DNA of 64,000 bases from Lepisosteus oculatus (lineage: Eukaryota; Chordata; Actinopteri; Semionotiformes; Lepisosteidae): contig NC_090704.1 in the NCBI RefSeq assembly GCF_040954835.1, positions 43,652,979 to 43,716,978 of the forward strand, read 5' to 3'. Position numbers and translations under genes: made by a program. Under the pieces are notes generated by a model. It saw nothing but the letters and a program-made list of their open reading frames with translations, made no database searches and was not told the DNA's origin. Of this stretch, positions 24,716-37,710 are shown piece by piece; position 1 is the first letter of the stretch, and each line of letters opens with the position of its first letter.

Positions 24716-27700
24716 TCGTGATAGAAGTATTCATAATTGTCTTAAGGTGGAGTTGTAATTATTTCTCATTACTCAAGCCATCAGTTGGCAACGTTGTTCC
24801 TTTCCAAACAGTGATTTGGATTGAACGGGACAGAACATATGGTAAGGCTTAGTCAAGAATGAATTAAAAATTCAAAAGAAATTACAAAGAATGTGCTTAT
24901 GTTAAGTTTGTCAGTAGGCTTTACCTTAATAGAGGTCTTTTGTAAACTGAAAAAATGTGCCTGACATTTCAAATTTTAGTATTTTTTTTTCAAAAATCAT
25001 TCAGCTTCTGAAAATCTAGAAACATCTAAGAATCATATACTTTCTCAAAACCTCAGGATTGCTGACCGATTGAATATTAACATTGTTGCATCGATCTCAG
25101 GTTTGATCATGTTCATGTGCTCCAAATAATCTCCAATAGTCTTCCTTTAGAACAGCACAGAGTCTGGGAACAGGTGTACAAACACTTCCACTGGAACTTG
25201 GGAAAGACCACGAGATTTTACTATTTCAAAAGGATAATTAAAGAGAAATACTGTACCCAGAATGGGGCTTTAGAATTTGAATGTTTTTTCATTTTTATAA
25301 AGTATATCTGGAAGGATCCAGTACTCTACAACAGACACCAAGAATTTATTGGCTTGTATCCTTACATAACATTCCACCTGGCTGAAGGTATAAACCATAC
25401 AGGAAGTCTCTCTTGGAAAACTAGAGTAGAAGCAGTAAATCTGTAATATTTGCATTTCTTTACGAACCAGATGGTTATGATTAGCAAGGGTGAGGATTTG
25501 ATCTTGGCTTCGGTATAAAGTAATGGGTAAGAATCTCATAAATCACTCCATGGGGCGAGGGCAGACAGAAAAGACGTTCATGTTATCACTTCATTCCGTG
25601 GCTTAGCGCTGCAGTATATCAGTCTACTTGTATCTTCGCGCGTTAGTCTGCTGAAATGGCACTTTTGGGTCTCTGGGAGGCAGCTACCGCCAGGAATATT
25701 TTACCTCTCAGGCGAAAGGAAAACGGTTCAGATCTGAAACTGAATATGCACTGGGCAGCGGGTTTGTCCTGCCCGTGTTACCTCAATTAACGTGAAATTA
25801 ATTAACCAGTGTGGTTAAGTTCCGAAAGGAACTCGGGGAGTTTTTAACAGACCTTAACAGTTCTGATAAAGGCATGATTCCAGTACGTTCAGGGGTACAC
25901 CCCAGATCTCTGTCTTGTGTAACTGCAGTATGACCCACTATCCCTTGGTGCCTGTGAGTCTCTCATCAAAGGGGCCGCGGAAAATCTGGCACTAATAATC
26001 CTTTACCTGCACAACAATATTTCACACTTTACACACACCAAGCGATGCCTTTTTTCCCCTCTTGCCGTACTGTAGTTACGTGCTCAGCTCCTCGCTTAAA
26101 ATAAAACTGTAAAAACCTTTATGCTGCTATCTCATTTTCATTCAATCTTGTTTTAATTTAGTCAGCTCCGACAAACGAGCTGTAAATAGTTGTGGTGTGC
26201 TACACGTCTCATTGGCTAGATTGCAATTAATCAGGAAGTTATTAGGCGTTCCGGTGCATTATGTTTTTTTTTCCCTAGCATCTTTAACGTTTAGTAAATA
26301 ATGAGCGAACAATTTGAAATGGCACCGTAAACACATATTTTATTTATTTCACATAAGACACAGTAAGACATACTCATTTTCTCCTTTACTGTTGTTGTCA
26401 CTATACTATAGATCATTGAGTGTCTGTAAGGGTTGCTTAAAAAAAGAATCACTTCATTCCGTCTGTGTGCGAGTGTGAGAGAAAACTGTTTTCTATTCTG
26501 CATTATCCGGTTCGCCAGTTCAGTCGGGTTTTGTTTGTCTGAAGGGTTAAAGCCCCCCATGCAAGTTTAGAATAAACACAATGACAACTCACACTGTGTG
26601 TTTCAGCGGTTGTGTATCTGGCTGCTTTAGGTCTTGACTGCGTTCTCTGGCTGATCCTGATAGCCTGTGAAGAAAAAATGTTCATGTAGCGAATAGGAGA
26701 GCAGGAGGCGTGTTGGTATCACAGCACGGAGACTGACAGTTTCTAAATGACTGGTACTATATACAGTAAAACATTAACTCAGGCACTCATCGCACAATGG
26801 ACACTTAAAAAGATCCCCCAAAAGCACAATTTCAGGTGGCAGATTTGACTTTGGAATGGATAAATGTGGCCAGCTAAAAACAACCAAAATAAACGACATC
26901 AAGGGTTTCAAAATGCCTGTGCCTGGGCGAGTGAGCAGACACACGATGACAGGAAGTAAACAGTGGTCCGGCAGAGAGGCCTTAAGAGAGCTGAGGAAAA
27001 TGCCCATTGCCAGGGATTAATGGCGCGCAATGTGTGTTTTTACAGCTCGTATCGATCAAAAATAAAAAAAGAGCTCTGTTGATTTGGCCTTCAAGAACTG
27101 ACAAATGTTTCACCCCTTTCTTCTGGGTACCCAGTTTAAGGTTCTGCAACTATGGAGGCTGGATCTGGGTGGGGACTGCTGGTCTTTTAGCATACATGCA
27201 GACATGTCCTGCAAACAACCTCAAATCTCCTTGTTAATTTGTAGAACACCTCATTCTTTACTTTTTTTATACATGCTTTTAGATAACTTGGGAGGTAACT
27301 TGGAGGTAACCCATTTTTCCTAAATAGCATACATTCTTCCCTTAACTTTTGCCATAATTAGATTTTTTTGGATTCATGTGGAAAATAACTTAACAACTGC
27401 GGTAATTCAAATATAGACGGATGTTCTAAGCCTTATTTGTTCTGAAACAAATTACGTAAAGTGTGTTTTTACTGAAAAAACTTAAACATGTTAATTAGTC
27501 TTTAATTCCGGACATCCAGTGCTTCCAGCTCTCAGTCCAGGGCTATGTCAACTGTACCAGAGAAGGTACTGTACAATAAAATGGCATTTGATCATCTGGT
27601 AACGGTTTTAAGTGCTTCTGAGGACTTTAAACATACCGTGTCAGTACTATTCCATGGCATTGGTGCTATTTCAAGTGTTTTCTAATGTGTCTGTGCAAGG

Positions 27701-30700
27701 GTCACAGGTAGTTCAGTGCAGGACTCAATCTCCTGATGTCACACAACACACATTTCATTCCTCTCCAAAGACCTGAACTGCGCAACACTGTTTACTTCAA
27801 TGATAAAAACCCAGTTTAGTTTTTAAGGACCTAGCATGGGAATTTATCCATGAGATTAGGCTCTAGTCATTTGTTTGACCATAACTAGACAAGTCAAAGT
27901 TTCTTATCAGGTGTGGCATTTTCATTCCATTTGAGATATCCATATCAGGGGCTGTAAGAGAGCAAACATCTGTATTTGACATTCGGTTATAGTTAATTGC
28001 TTGTTAAACTTCTATTAACTACATGCGTCAGACACCAAGGAGTCTCTTGATAAAGCTGTCCATTAGTTGTTGTTTTTTTCTCCACTCACTTAATTACTGA
28101 TAATAGAGCGCCCGTGACAGCTGCCCACATAGTTTGTGTCTGATCGGTAGGTCAGTAACATCTAACTGGAATTGCAAAGTTTAAAAGAAGTGCTGTTTGG
28201 TATTTCATGTTAACGGAGATCTTTGGAATACTGCGATCATTATTACATTGGCTTAAATAAATTGCTCAGCATACAAAAATGTCATCCAAGCTACCGTACT
28301 TAATGTTTGAAAAATAAAACTCAAACAAGATTGCTTTACATGTTGGGGTCCTGGAAAACCAGAGGGAAATGTGCTGCATTTTCTGACTCGTTGTGCGATT
28401 CATGCAGCATGTCGTGAAAACTCGAGAGAATAAGTCAACTTTCAGTCGGGGCTATTTTCAATTTATCTGACCTTAGGAAGTCTTAACTAAAATTAAATCG
28501 CCATTTTCCAACACTGAAATAAGTATTTGTTTTCACTCATTGCTTAATGGGTTTTAAAGAGTTACGGTATCTCTCATTCAGCTCCTGAGCAGTATGCTTT
28601 TTCCGTGTGTTTCTACTCTTGATTTATCATAAGTGATTGTATGGAGTATTTTTTAATCACAGGTAGTCGGGGACTGTGATCCTGTGATCGCAATGCAAAT
28701 TAAGATTACACAATTTTTTTTGTTGTTTTTTTGGTCACAACAAACGCCTTGTCATTAAAAACAAACGCCTAGTCTTGTGTTGCAGTTAATTTTCTGTACT
28801 GAAATTACAGGAAAAGAAGTCAGGGGTTGCTTACCTTAACCTTTCCTGTGTGAATTGCCCGCTTGTTTCAGATTGCCATTCTGTTCCTGCCCGACTGAAA
28901 CAGTCAAGTTTTACATGTATGACCTCTGACTTCTCTCTGTTTATGGTTCTGAAATGAGAAAAACTGTGACACTGAACCCTTTGCTTAAACTAGAACAGAG
29001 ATATTCAGTGAAGTTTCAAATTTAGTGCCAAAAACCCAATTTTGAACTGATTATCAGCAGGACAACCACATTTTGTTTTGAGGACAATATTCAGAAAAGC
29101 AAATCTGGGAGGCGTGGTGCTTTTGTATTGAATTGTGTTTTTGTTTGTTTAGTCTTGTTTAAAGCTGTCATGCCGTTTGCTGACAAAGACAGTCATACAC
29201 ATTTATCCCGTTTTTGCAGACAGTTAATCTTGTTGAAGGGAAATAATATTTGAAGATAAAGTTATCAACTTTCAGGAGTGTCATTGACACACAGCGGGGG
29301 AAACAAATCAAACCTATAGTTGTTTTGTTTTTGTTTTTTGGGAGTTTCAGCTACTGTATGTAAATCCTAAAAAGCTGCCTAAAGGGAAAGCAAAAAAATA
29401 TGACTGTAATAATTCTTTATCATATCAACTCTTATATCCTTGTTGATTATGCCAGGTGTCATCACCAGCTTTCATCCTTAGTCAGAGGTTGAGAAGATAA
29501 TTCAGTCTGTCTTGCTTGCGATTGTGATAGAGAAGCCTTTGCCAGAAAAAAATGAGACATTTGCCGTCGCCGTTTCTTTATTGTTGAAGCTAAAAGCCAG
29601 ACAGTAAATCCACTGCAGCTAAGTAAAGGTACTAAGCAGACAGTCAGTTGACAGAGAAAAATACAGGGTTCATGTGGAAATAATGACACGCTGCTGAACG
29701 GAGTTGGTAAATCATTTATAACTGGCATGCGCTTTTAGATGTTTCCGTAATTCAGCACCCCGCAGTTCAGTACACTGCACTTTATTGTGTGGATCACTGT
29801 CTCCCTCCAGAGGACAAATCGATATCTGCAGTATTATGTGGAAAGTCGCACTTCAACTGTGTTTTAAATGCCTCACGTGAATTTCCCCCTTTCAAGCTGG
29901 AGGACAACATATAGTCTTGCGATCAGCAATACCCTCATCTACACCTGGACAAAGATTTTCTTTCCTAAATTCACGTAGGTACTACTCACACAGTTGTTAT
30001 TTCAGTGTTGGGTACAGGGAATGCAGGCTGGTTTGTATCTACAGAATGCGTAAACATTGATAACAAGGAAGAACAAGAAAAGCCCAATGCTGGTGATCTT
30101 TTTTCCTGCAAAACGTTTCCTCTCAATCGTTTTTTCAACAAAACTTTAGGAAGAACAGCAAACATCCTTCTTCAGGATGCTTGAAATCGTGCGCTTGCTG
30201 GCCATTTCCTCCCTAGGTGTCTGCTCTGAGGATGCGCTGTCACTGCCGAACAAACAGAGACAAGGTTCAGCAGCCACAGCCACAGAGGAGGGAGAGAGGA
30301 AGTATAGAGAACTGACAGTTTACAGCTGTTGTTCTCCAAAAGAAATTGCCCCCCCCACACATGTCCTCATCTACAGCCTCCATGAACCCCCAGCCTCGAT
30401 GTCTTTGATCTAGTCCAGCTAGCACGCAGGCAGGCCCTGGGTCTCCTCGGGGGTGATTCCATTGTGGTGACAGTTCAGGAACTGAGGAAGTCCAGTCAGT
30501 GAGCTCCCATTCACTAGTGCCTCCTCTGCTTTGTTCTCCTGACTCTTTAATCATTTTCTGAAGCCAGTCTTGCCGAGAGGGGTGTAAGGAGGAAGAGAAG
30601 CGGCACAGCACAGCTGAGTTGAGCAAGTCTTACCCAAAACCCGAGCTTTCAGACTCAGAGCCTGTTACAGACATTTTACCCTTGTTTTGCGCTGGCCCAC

Positions 30701-31502
30701 ATCAAACAGAGAAAACCTGCTGAGCCCTCTGTGAATGAGGGCAACCGTTATCTCTCCATTCAGCAATTCAAAACCATTTAGTCTGAGTATGATAGGTATA
30801 TTTTAGAAGTTATTGCAGTACGCTGTAGCACGTAATGAATATAATCTATAACACTAGAGCACAGAACTTCTGTAGTTCAATGTCCATTGTTTTCTACCTG
30901 TCCACCTGGCTGTGATTTTGCATGGCTTGAACATTTTTGGCTTTTTAGTGAACACTAAAAAGGATATTTATTTTTTTGGGGAAAAACATGCATTGTATTT
31001 TATTACGTCAGTGTAGTTAGCGAACCAAATTGAGATTGAAGTCTTCCCCTCTGGCTCCATTGCTGATTAACCAGATACTCTGTAGAGCTCATTTTGTTTC
31101 AATATTCTTATTTAATAATTGTGATAGCCCACTGCCAGGCTGATCTTATCTACAGGAAGTGAGGTTAATATACACCCAGTCTTGTTCCCTACAGCTTTTA
31201 ATTGTCTGGCTCCAAACTGAAGGCAGCTGAGACCTGAGTTTCTTCGGGGCTATTCTCCAACATTTCGAAACTCTGGAATACGCGGTTATGATCCTCGGGA
31301 CACAAGTTGGACCAGGTTATGTTACCCAGACCCTGCTGTTTCTTATTAGCAACATGCTTAAAGCCTCTGGCTTATTTTCACCCATGGCACCAAAAGACAT
31401 ACAGTGTACCCCAATCTATTACTTCCCCTCCCCCATTTGCACCACCCCCAATCGCACACTACTGTATACTCTGTCTCACTCGCTGTCGAACCCCAGCAGG
31501 GA
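24716..31502. other. no gene seen; includes a CpG-retaining block
   Basis: About 25,550-26,560 keeps far more CpGs than its flanks without being especially GC-rich. Open frames are below about 120 codons and lack motifs. Confidence 0.4.
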
Positions 31503-31507
31503 ACTAT

Positions 31508-31788
31508 TGTCACACCCTCTACTGCTACTCTGCCCTGTTCCTGGTTTCCTTGTGCTTTGCTTGTCCTTCCGGTTTGTCTTTGTGTGGGGCTATATATTTC
31601 CGGGTCACCCTTTCTTCCTCGCTTGGCATTGAGGGTTCGGATGTCCTGAGACCCGCCTAGCACCAGGTCGTCTCCTCCGCCGCCTGAGGACATCGTCTGA
31701 CCTCCTGAGCCCGGGCTAACGCCGCTACGCATAGGGTCTTTATTGGTCTCCTGGCCATTCCATGGCATGCCTTCTGACATCCATGACA
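31508..31788 (+). mobile_element. solo LTR (Ty3/gypsy-like)
   Basis: 281-bp element starting TGTCACACC and ending CCATGACA (TGTCA/TGACA inverted ends, TG...CA rule), flanked on both sides by ACTAT (31,503-31,507 and 31,789-31,793), a perfect 5-bp target duplication. A TATA-like GGGCTATATATTT lies near 31,590, followed by a GC-rich R/U5-like part. No second LTR or gag-pol is nearby, so it is a product of LTR-LTR recombination. The intact duplication argues for fairly recent insertion. The orientation is taken from the TATA-like box. Confidence 0.82.
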
Positions 31789-32282
31789 ACTATTGCCTTT
31801 ACCTAAGACAGGTGCTGTTCTACCTGTCCAGGACAATGAAGACTTGTGTAAGTTGTACAAAACAGATGTGGTTATCAACCCCTGCAGCCTCACCTCGGGG
31901 AAGAAGATGGAAGATCACAACTATTTTATTCCTTTGTTCTTGGCACCTGGAGTCATGTGAACAGGAGTCATGTGAACTAAAGTTTTCTGTGTGGAGGAAG
32001 ATGTAAATCTCCCCTTGCTGCACCAATAAGCTTGAGACACTTGAACGATGCCACCACCCTTGGTCCAGGCGCACTTTGATTAAGAAGCATTATCACCCCT
32101 GTTTAAAAACCTGAAGTAATGTCCTACTGCACACAGCACTCCTGAATTAATAGTCTGCCAGGACATACAAGAAAAGCTTAATTTCCGACAGGCAGTGTCT
32201 CCTGACTTCGCTCCTCCATCCCTGACCCAGTTTATTTGCAGCAGAGGGCTGAAGCACTTGTAGGAACACACACTCTCATCAA

Positions 32283-32350
32283 CCAACCAATCAATCAATC
32301 AGTCTTTTATTTGCCACAGCGCCTTTCATAAACTTATTGTTGAAACACTA
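32283..32350 (-). repeat. (CAAT)n plus LINE/SINE-like tail
   Basis: CAACCAATCAATCAATCAG followed by TCTTTTATTTGCCACAGCGC and CTTTCATAA. In reverse this is the AAGGCGC-type end plus simple-repeat tail of an L2-related element. Short and isolated. Confidence 0.4.
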
Positions 32351-32984
32351 AGGGTGTTGGAATATTATGTGATGTCAGAAGTTTATTCTATTACGCTGAT
32401 TATAGTATCCATTGTAAAAAAATATCATCTTAAAGTACCAAAAGAAAGCAACCAGAATAAATAATAACTAACCGCTATGGTGTCTTTTCTTTCTCCATCC
32501 AGAGTTCGTGTCTATGCCCCTGTGCAGGGCTTTGGCTGTGTTGGGATGAGAAAATGCTCCAGTCGCTCAGCTGTCTTGCCAGCCCTGTCTGCCCCCCCTG
32601 CTCCTGAATACATAAATAAACGGTTCTCAATACCTCTCCAGACTTCAAGTTAAGGCTCTTTCAGAAGGTTAAAAATAAACACTCTGGCAAAACTGGGCAG
32701 GGAAGGCATTTAGGTGAGTGGATTAGCTGCTGTTTGAAGTCTTGAGAGCTCCTGTGCTTTGGGACATCTTTGTTGTCAGTGTAAGCCCCGTTTTTACATT
32801 TTAATTTGTTTGGGATGTTTATTTTGATGATCCTAAAATTCCCACTCCCCATGACTATTCTATGCTGTGGAGCCAAGGAAAAAGAACACAATTTTTTTTA
32901 AAAAGAAACCTCTAACTTGTTATCAAATTAGATTGGAAAGCGGGGGGTTGTGTTAAATGTTGTTGTGAATGTCTGTGTGTTGTC

Positions 32985-33008
32985 TTGTGTGTGTGTGTGT
33001 GTGGGGGG
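32985..33008. repeat. (GT)n microsatellite followed by G7
   Basis: Eight to nine GT units run into seven G. Simple repeat, potentially Z-forming. Shorter GT or AC runs occur at 7,542-7,556 and about 9,740. Confidence 0.8.
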
Positions 33009-33654
33009 GTATCCACTGTGGATAACAAAATTATGGTAACTTAACACTTAGTTAAATAACACCTTTTGCTCCACAGTTTTCAGTGTGTACACACACAGTG
33101 ATTTCCTGACCCATTAAAGCTTATTCCAGTCAGTCAGATCAAGCTTCAAGAACCTGAATCAAAGAGAGGATATCAGAACTCATGCTATTTAATTTGACAG
33201 TTAAAATCTGTATGATCTGCAAGAGCCTGTGATAAATAAGCTGCACTGGTGGAAGATTAAGACTTTTTGTTGCAATATGACAACCGAACACTAAGAAATT
33301 CAAATAAGAAATTCTGTCCTTGAGAAAGTTTTTTTTAAGAAGTTTCATTTGCTTGGCACTTCTGGCAGATGGATTTAGTCAAGACTAATTCCACGGCAGC
33401 AAATTGCAAAGATTGTAGAAAAATACAATGTGTCAGCAAATGTGAAGCTTCTTCAAGTGTATGTATTAATTATTAATAGCATTCAAGTAGGAAGCGGAGT
33501 CAGAGTGCACGTTGCAAACAAAGAAGTAGAATTTGTTCAGTTAATTCCACAGCCTAAACTTTTTTTCTCTCTTTTTATCATAGAATTAATCTCTACTTTC
33601 TTCCTTTGCATCTTGCATTCTGATGCAAATCCCCATTAATAATTAATTCCAAGT

Positions 33655-33960
33655 ATATCGCACTGGCCATGCTAAAGGGTCCCAAAGCACTTTACACACA
33701 GTACAGGAGGCAACCCTCTTCCTCCACCACTGAGGTGCAGCCCCATCTGGATCAGTAGTCATTCTGCACAGCAGATCAAGTGGAGGAGAGAGAAATTGCT
33801 TCAGCAGTTTAATTTACGGGAAATTTTAGGCAAGCCAAGCTCGTACTATATGCTGAGGTTAACATCCCTAGACTTGGGATCTTTGATGACCAAATAGTTA
33901 GTAGTTTGATTTAATGTCTCATCCAACTACTGTGCTAATATGTGTACTACTACCTTGACT
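33655..33960 (-). mobile_element. SINE3-related SINE, strongly diverged
   Basis: CCCAAAGCACTTTACA, CTCCACCACTGAGGTGCAGC, CCCATCTGGAT, GTGGAGGAGAGAGAAATTGC and GATGACCAAATAG...TGTCTCATCCAAC follow the order of the minus-strand SINE at 48,231 with many substitutions and gaps. Confidence 0.6.
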
Positions 33961-36900
33961 TGGCAGACATGGTATTATAGCATAGCATGCCTTACTGTAC
34001 ATGATCAAAATTCACTTGAACTGCACACACTTGAATGTGTTTAATATTAACTGGTACAGTAAATAAGCAGACTGAAGTGAAAAACGTGCCTTTAAATTTG
34101 CATGCAGTTTATGCTTTTTTCTAGTACTTGTATATTATTTTCTTTTAGAGCCTGCGTTCATTTTTTTCTTAATTAATTTAGCCATTTTTAATTTCCCCGC
34201 CTGCCCTGTAGCCTCACACCTCTTCTGTTTCATGAACCAGACTTCCCTGTCTTCCCATAGCTCAATTTACATCAAAAGGGCATTTAGCAGTTTTCTCTTA
34301 GAACTTTCCCTGTACCTTTGCTTTGATTTGATGCTCGTTATTTCTCTCTGGTGTCTCTGGTGCTGACCACCCCCAGCCGAGTTGCTGCTATACCTGAGGA
34401 CACAATGTAGAAAGACACAATTGTCTTTCTTCAAGCTCTTTGACCGGGGAGAGGGGTACTGATGGTATAAAGCATTGTATCCTCCTTCAGACACAGCCAG
34501 TGCCCAGGAATAAAGAGGAGCCGTAAACCTCAATTTTCTGCAGATTAAATCAAATTAGCACACCGCTGCTCCTGAAAAGGGAATGTCTTTGGGGATGTTT
34601 TCTCCTGAGCCTCTCCCCCCATTGCACACAGCTGTTATTTTAGAGAGCGTTTAAATCTCCTCGTTCCTAATGATGGCCCTGGGCTAGGAGTTTTGGCAGC
34701 AGGTGGCAGGTTGAATGGTTTCACTGGAGAGTGGAGAAGCTTCCAGCCGCAAAGACACTGATAACCTCTGAGTTCCTGCTGGGTGGCTGTAGTAGCGGTA
34801 AGGACCTTTCCATCCACTGAGCCAGGACAAGCACTGGCTTTTAATTGCTCTGGGATACCCCTGTCATTGTCTCTTCAGAAGGGCATCAGGCAGAACCTGC
34901 ACTGATGGAGGTGATGCACTTGAAGTATCAGTGGCTAGTTAATGTGCAGTGCTGCTGCAGATTCTTCCATGCTGGGAAGGCTTTTCGTCACAGGTCGTCC
35001 AATCGGTGAAGCTCCAACAGGCCAACTTTCAGAGCCTTTTGCTTCACGTTTCTTGAAACTCTTCAAACTGAACCAATTTTAATTCCTAAAATCAATTTTA
35101 ATTGAAAAGGCTTAATCCTGGTTATTTTCAGCACCTATTGTGTCTCCAGCTTGACTGCTGTCTTCATATTTCTTTCCTTGCTTTCATCGAATTAGGAGAG
35201 AATTCTGCTCTCAAGGGAAACTTTGTAAATACTCCTGTGAGTCTCCAAAAAGCTCCACAGGCCAGGGATTTCACCTGTTTCTAGCTCTTGGGACTTAAAT
35301 CACTCACTGAAATCCTGCAAAGGCAATGAAATCGCTTATAACCGAATGTTTCATTCTGTGTTTTCTCCTGCCAAATTTTATATGGTTCCAAGCTGTAAAA
35401 CCTGAATTCTTTCAGAATGTCAGTTCTTCTGGCAGAACTGCGTGCCTTTTATTTCTTTCTAAATATGAATAATTCTGTTTATGAGAGCGCTTTTTTTTCC
35501 GAAGGGGTGACTAAACAGATCATTGCCTTAGTAAATTGAGTGTTTTATTATATATAAAAAATCCTAAATCCACAAGGCTAATAAATCCCACAGTGACTAG
35601 ATCTTGGAACGGTACAATAAGAACGGCATTGTCTCCTTTGCTGAATACAACGCTTAAGAGTGTTATTTAGATCATTTGCTCAGGGAAAAATGTTCTTTTC
35701 TTAGCAATCTGGATGCTAGAGGATGCTGTTTTATCAGCAATAAAACAGAGGATTTTTCAAGGGGGAAAGACCCTTAGAAGTTCTTAAAAGATCATCCCCC
35801 ATTACAGAAACTAATCACTTTAGCCCACTTGCGACTTTATTCTTAATCCCCGTCGAGTTCTTAGGGAGTGAAAATTGTCAAGTACTTTGTTCTGTTCTGT
35901 AAACAATTACACACTATCAATGGATACATTAAGGAGAAAAATAGCAAAACAACAGCCCTTCAGGAAGCAGAGAGCCTGAGCCGATTTGTTGGCCCTGTTT
36001 CTCCTCATTGTGTCACATGTATAATAAACTTTGGTATAATCTGACCTGTGAAATGACCACAAATTATACTATAACATGGGAGACTATGCTGTTCAATTAA
36101 CATTACTTTTTCCAGATGTCATTTTGAGAATTAATTAAGTTGTATGTTCATGTATTAAATTACAGAGATTTGGAAACAGGTATTGGAAACCTCATTCAGC
36201 TCTAACATACAACAATCTATGTTCCATCCAATTTTCATTCTGAAAAGCAATTCATGGGGTTCATTGGAATACACTGTGACTAACAGAGCTATGAAAATGT
36301 TTTATTTGTGCGACAATTTTAATCCAGCTTTCCTTAGGTTTCCCTATCTGATGCAATAACTGTACCCTTTACAGTATATTATATGGTACATTCATAAAAT
36401 AATGTCTAGGCCTGGCTGTGTAGTGCCAAAAATTAATTAAACTTAAAAAGCATTAATGGATCTAAAGCTGTTTTATCTGACTGACCAATATCACACACTG
36501 ATAATAATAAATCACCCTTACATTTTTATTGGCATCCTGATTCGGCTCTTTTCCCGTTCTCATTCGCTCTTGAACAGAATCAGTAAAACAAAGTCATAAT
36601 TTCAGCATCACATAAGTCAGCCTCCGACGTGCGCGGATGACATGATCGCTGGAAATAAATCAAAGAAATGCGTGGTTCATGGACGGGCAGGCAGCACTTT
36701 AACCTTTTATAAATGTCCAAGTTCACAAACATGGAGGAAGATGTTCTACCTTCTCTTGACATTCTTTTACTCCAATTAGCGGAAATGCGGGCGGTTTATA
36801 AGGAAAGGGAGACACGCAACATATACGACATGAAGCGAAACAGAGACAGCTAGTCGCATCAGCGGAGTGAAGTGTCTATAAAGCATACAGCCCCAGGTTC

Positions 36901-37710
36901 AAAGGTCTCGGGGCGTTTCGAAATACTACGATAAGTGCAAAGTGTTTATAACAGTAAGTGAAATGTTTAATAATGATAGAGGAAGCAGCTGCTTTTCATC
37001 CATCGATCAACACAGATGGACAAACCTGCGCCTTAGTTTCTCTTTTACAGAGAGTTCAGTCTCATAGAGACTCAGAGCGTGCATAATGGCAGGTTAACGG
37101 GTTTTGCTCCGAATATCAGTTGGTTTCTTTCGACAGGTTTATAGACGGAAAAAAAAAGTTTCGTTTCTCCAATGGAAAACTAATAAACGTGTCCATTCGT
37201 CTCTAACGCAATTTTTAGTGATTGGCCAGTTTTGAGTTAATGGAGTTTTACTTCCACCGTGTGGTAACTGGAAGTATCACAGTGCTGGTTCATCTGTGGA
37301 AAAAAAACCCATTCATCCTTAAAAAAACGGCGGTTCGGCCTTTAACGAAAGAAAAAAAAATAAACAGACGGACTTCTTTTTTGGAACAATGGGGAAACTT
37401 CTTTTATGGATCGTGGAATTTGTTTGCAAAGACACATGTACAAAATGACATTTATACTGATGTTGCCAGTCAATATACTTTTACATTCGAATAGAAAGTT
37501 CATTTCTGTTTCTGTCTTCCTATAGAATTATTATTTTGATTTGCCACTAATGCCACTCGAGGCTTTATAAAAGCAGCTGTTGAGTAATCACATGATTGGC
37601 GAAACACATGTCCTATTAAGGATTCACTTTGCGTTTTCTCATTCCTTTTCTAGTCCGGCCAGGACCTTGTCTGGCACCAGTAAAGCCAGTTCTGAAAGTG
37701 GCAGGCCGAC
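33961..37710. other. no gene seen; FBXW10 3' flank and orphan CpG-retaining block
   Basis: The FBXW10 3' UTR must start at 37,710 on the minus strand. No canonical polyadenylation signal lies within about 700 nt; ATTAAA occurs near 36,965 and AATAAA near 36,305. About 36,540-37,400 retains CpGs and includes a TATA-like GGTTTATAAGG near 36,793. Confidence 0.4.

Noticed and set aside
1-37710. PMP22, TEKT3, TVP23, HS3ST3 or MYOCD exons
   Set aside because: I looked for these because they are neighbours in the mammalian region; no frame resembling them was recognised.
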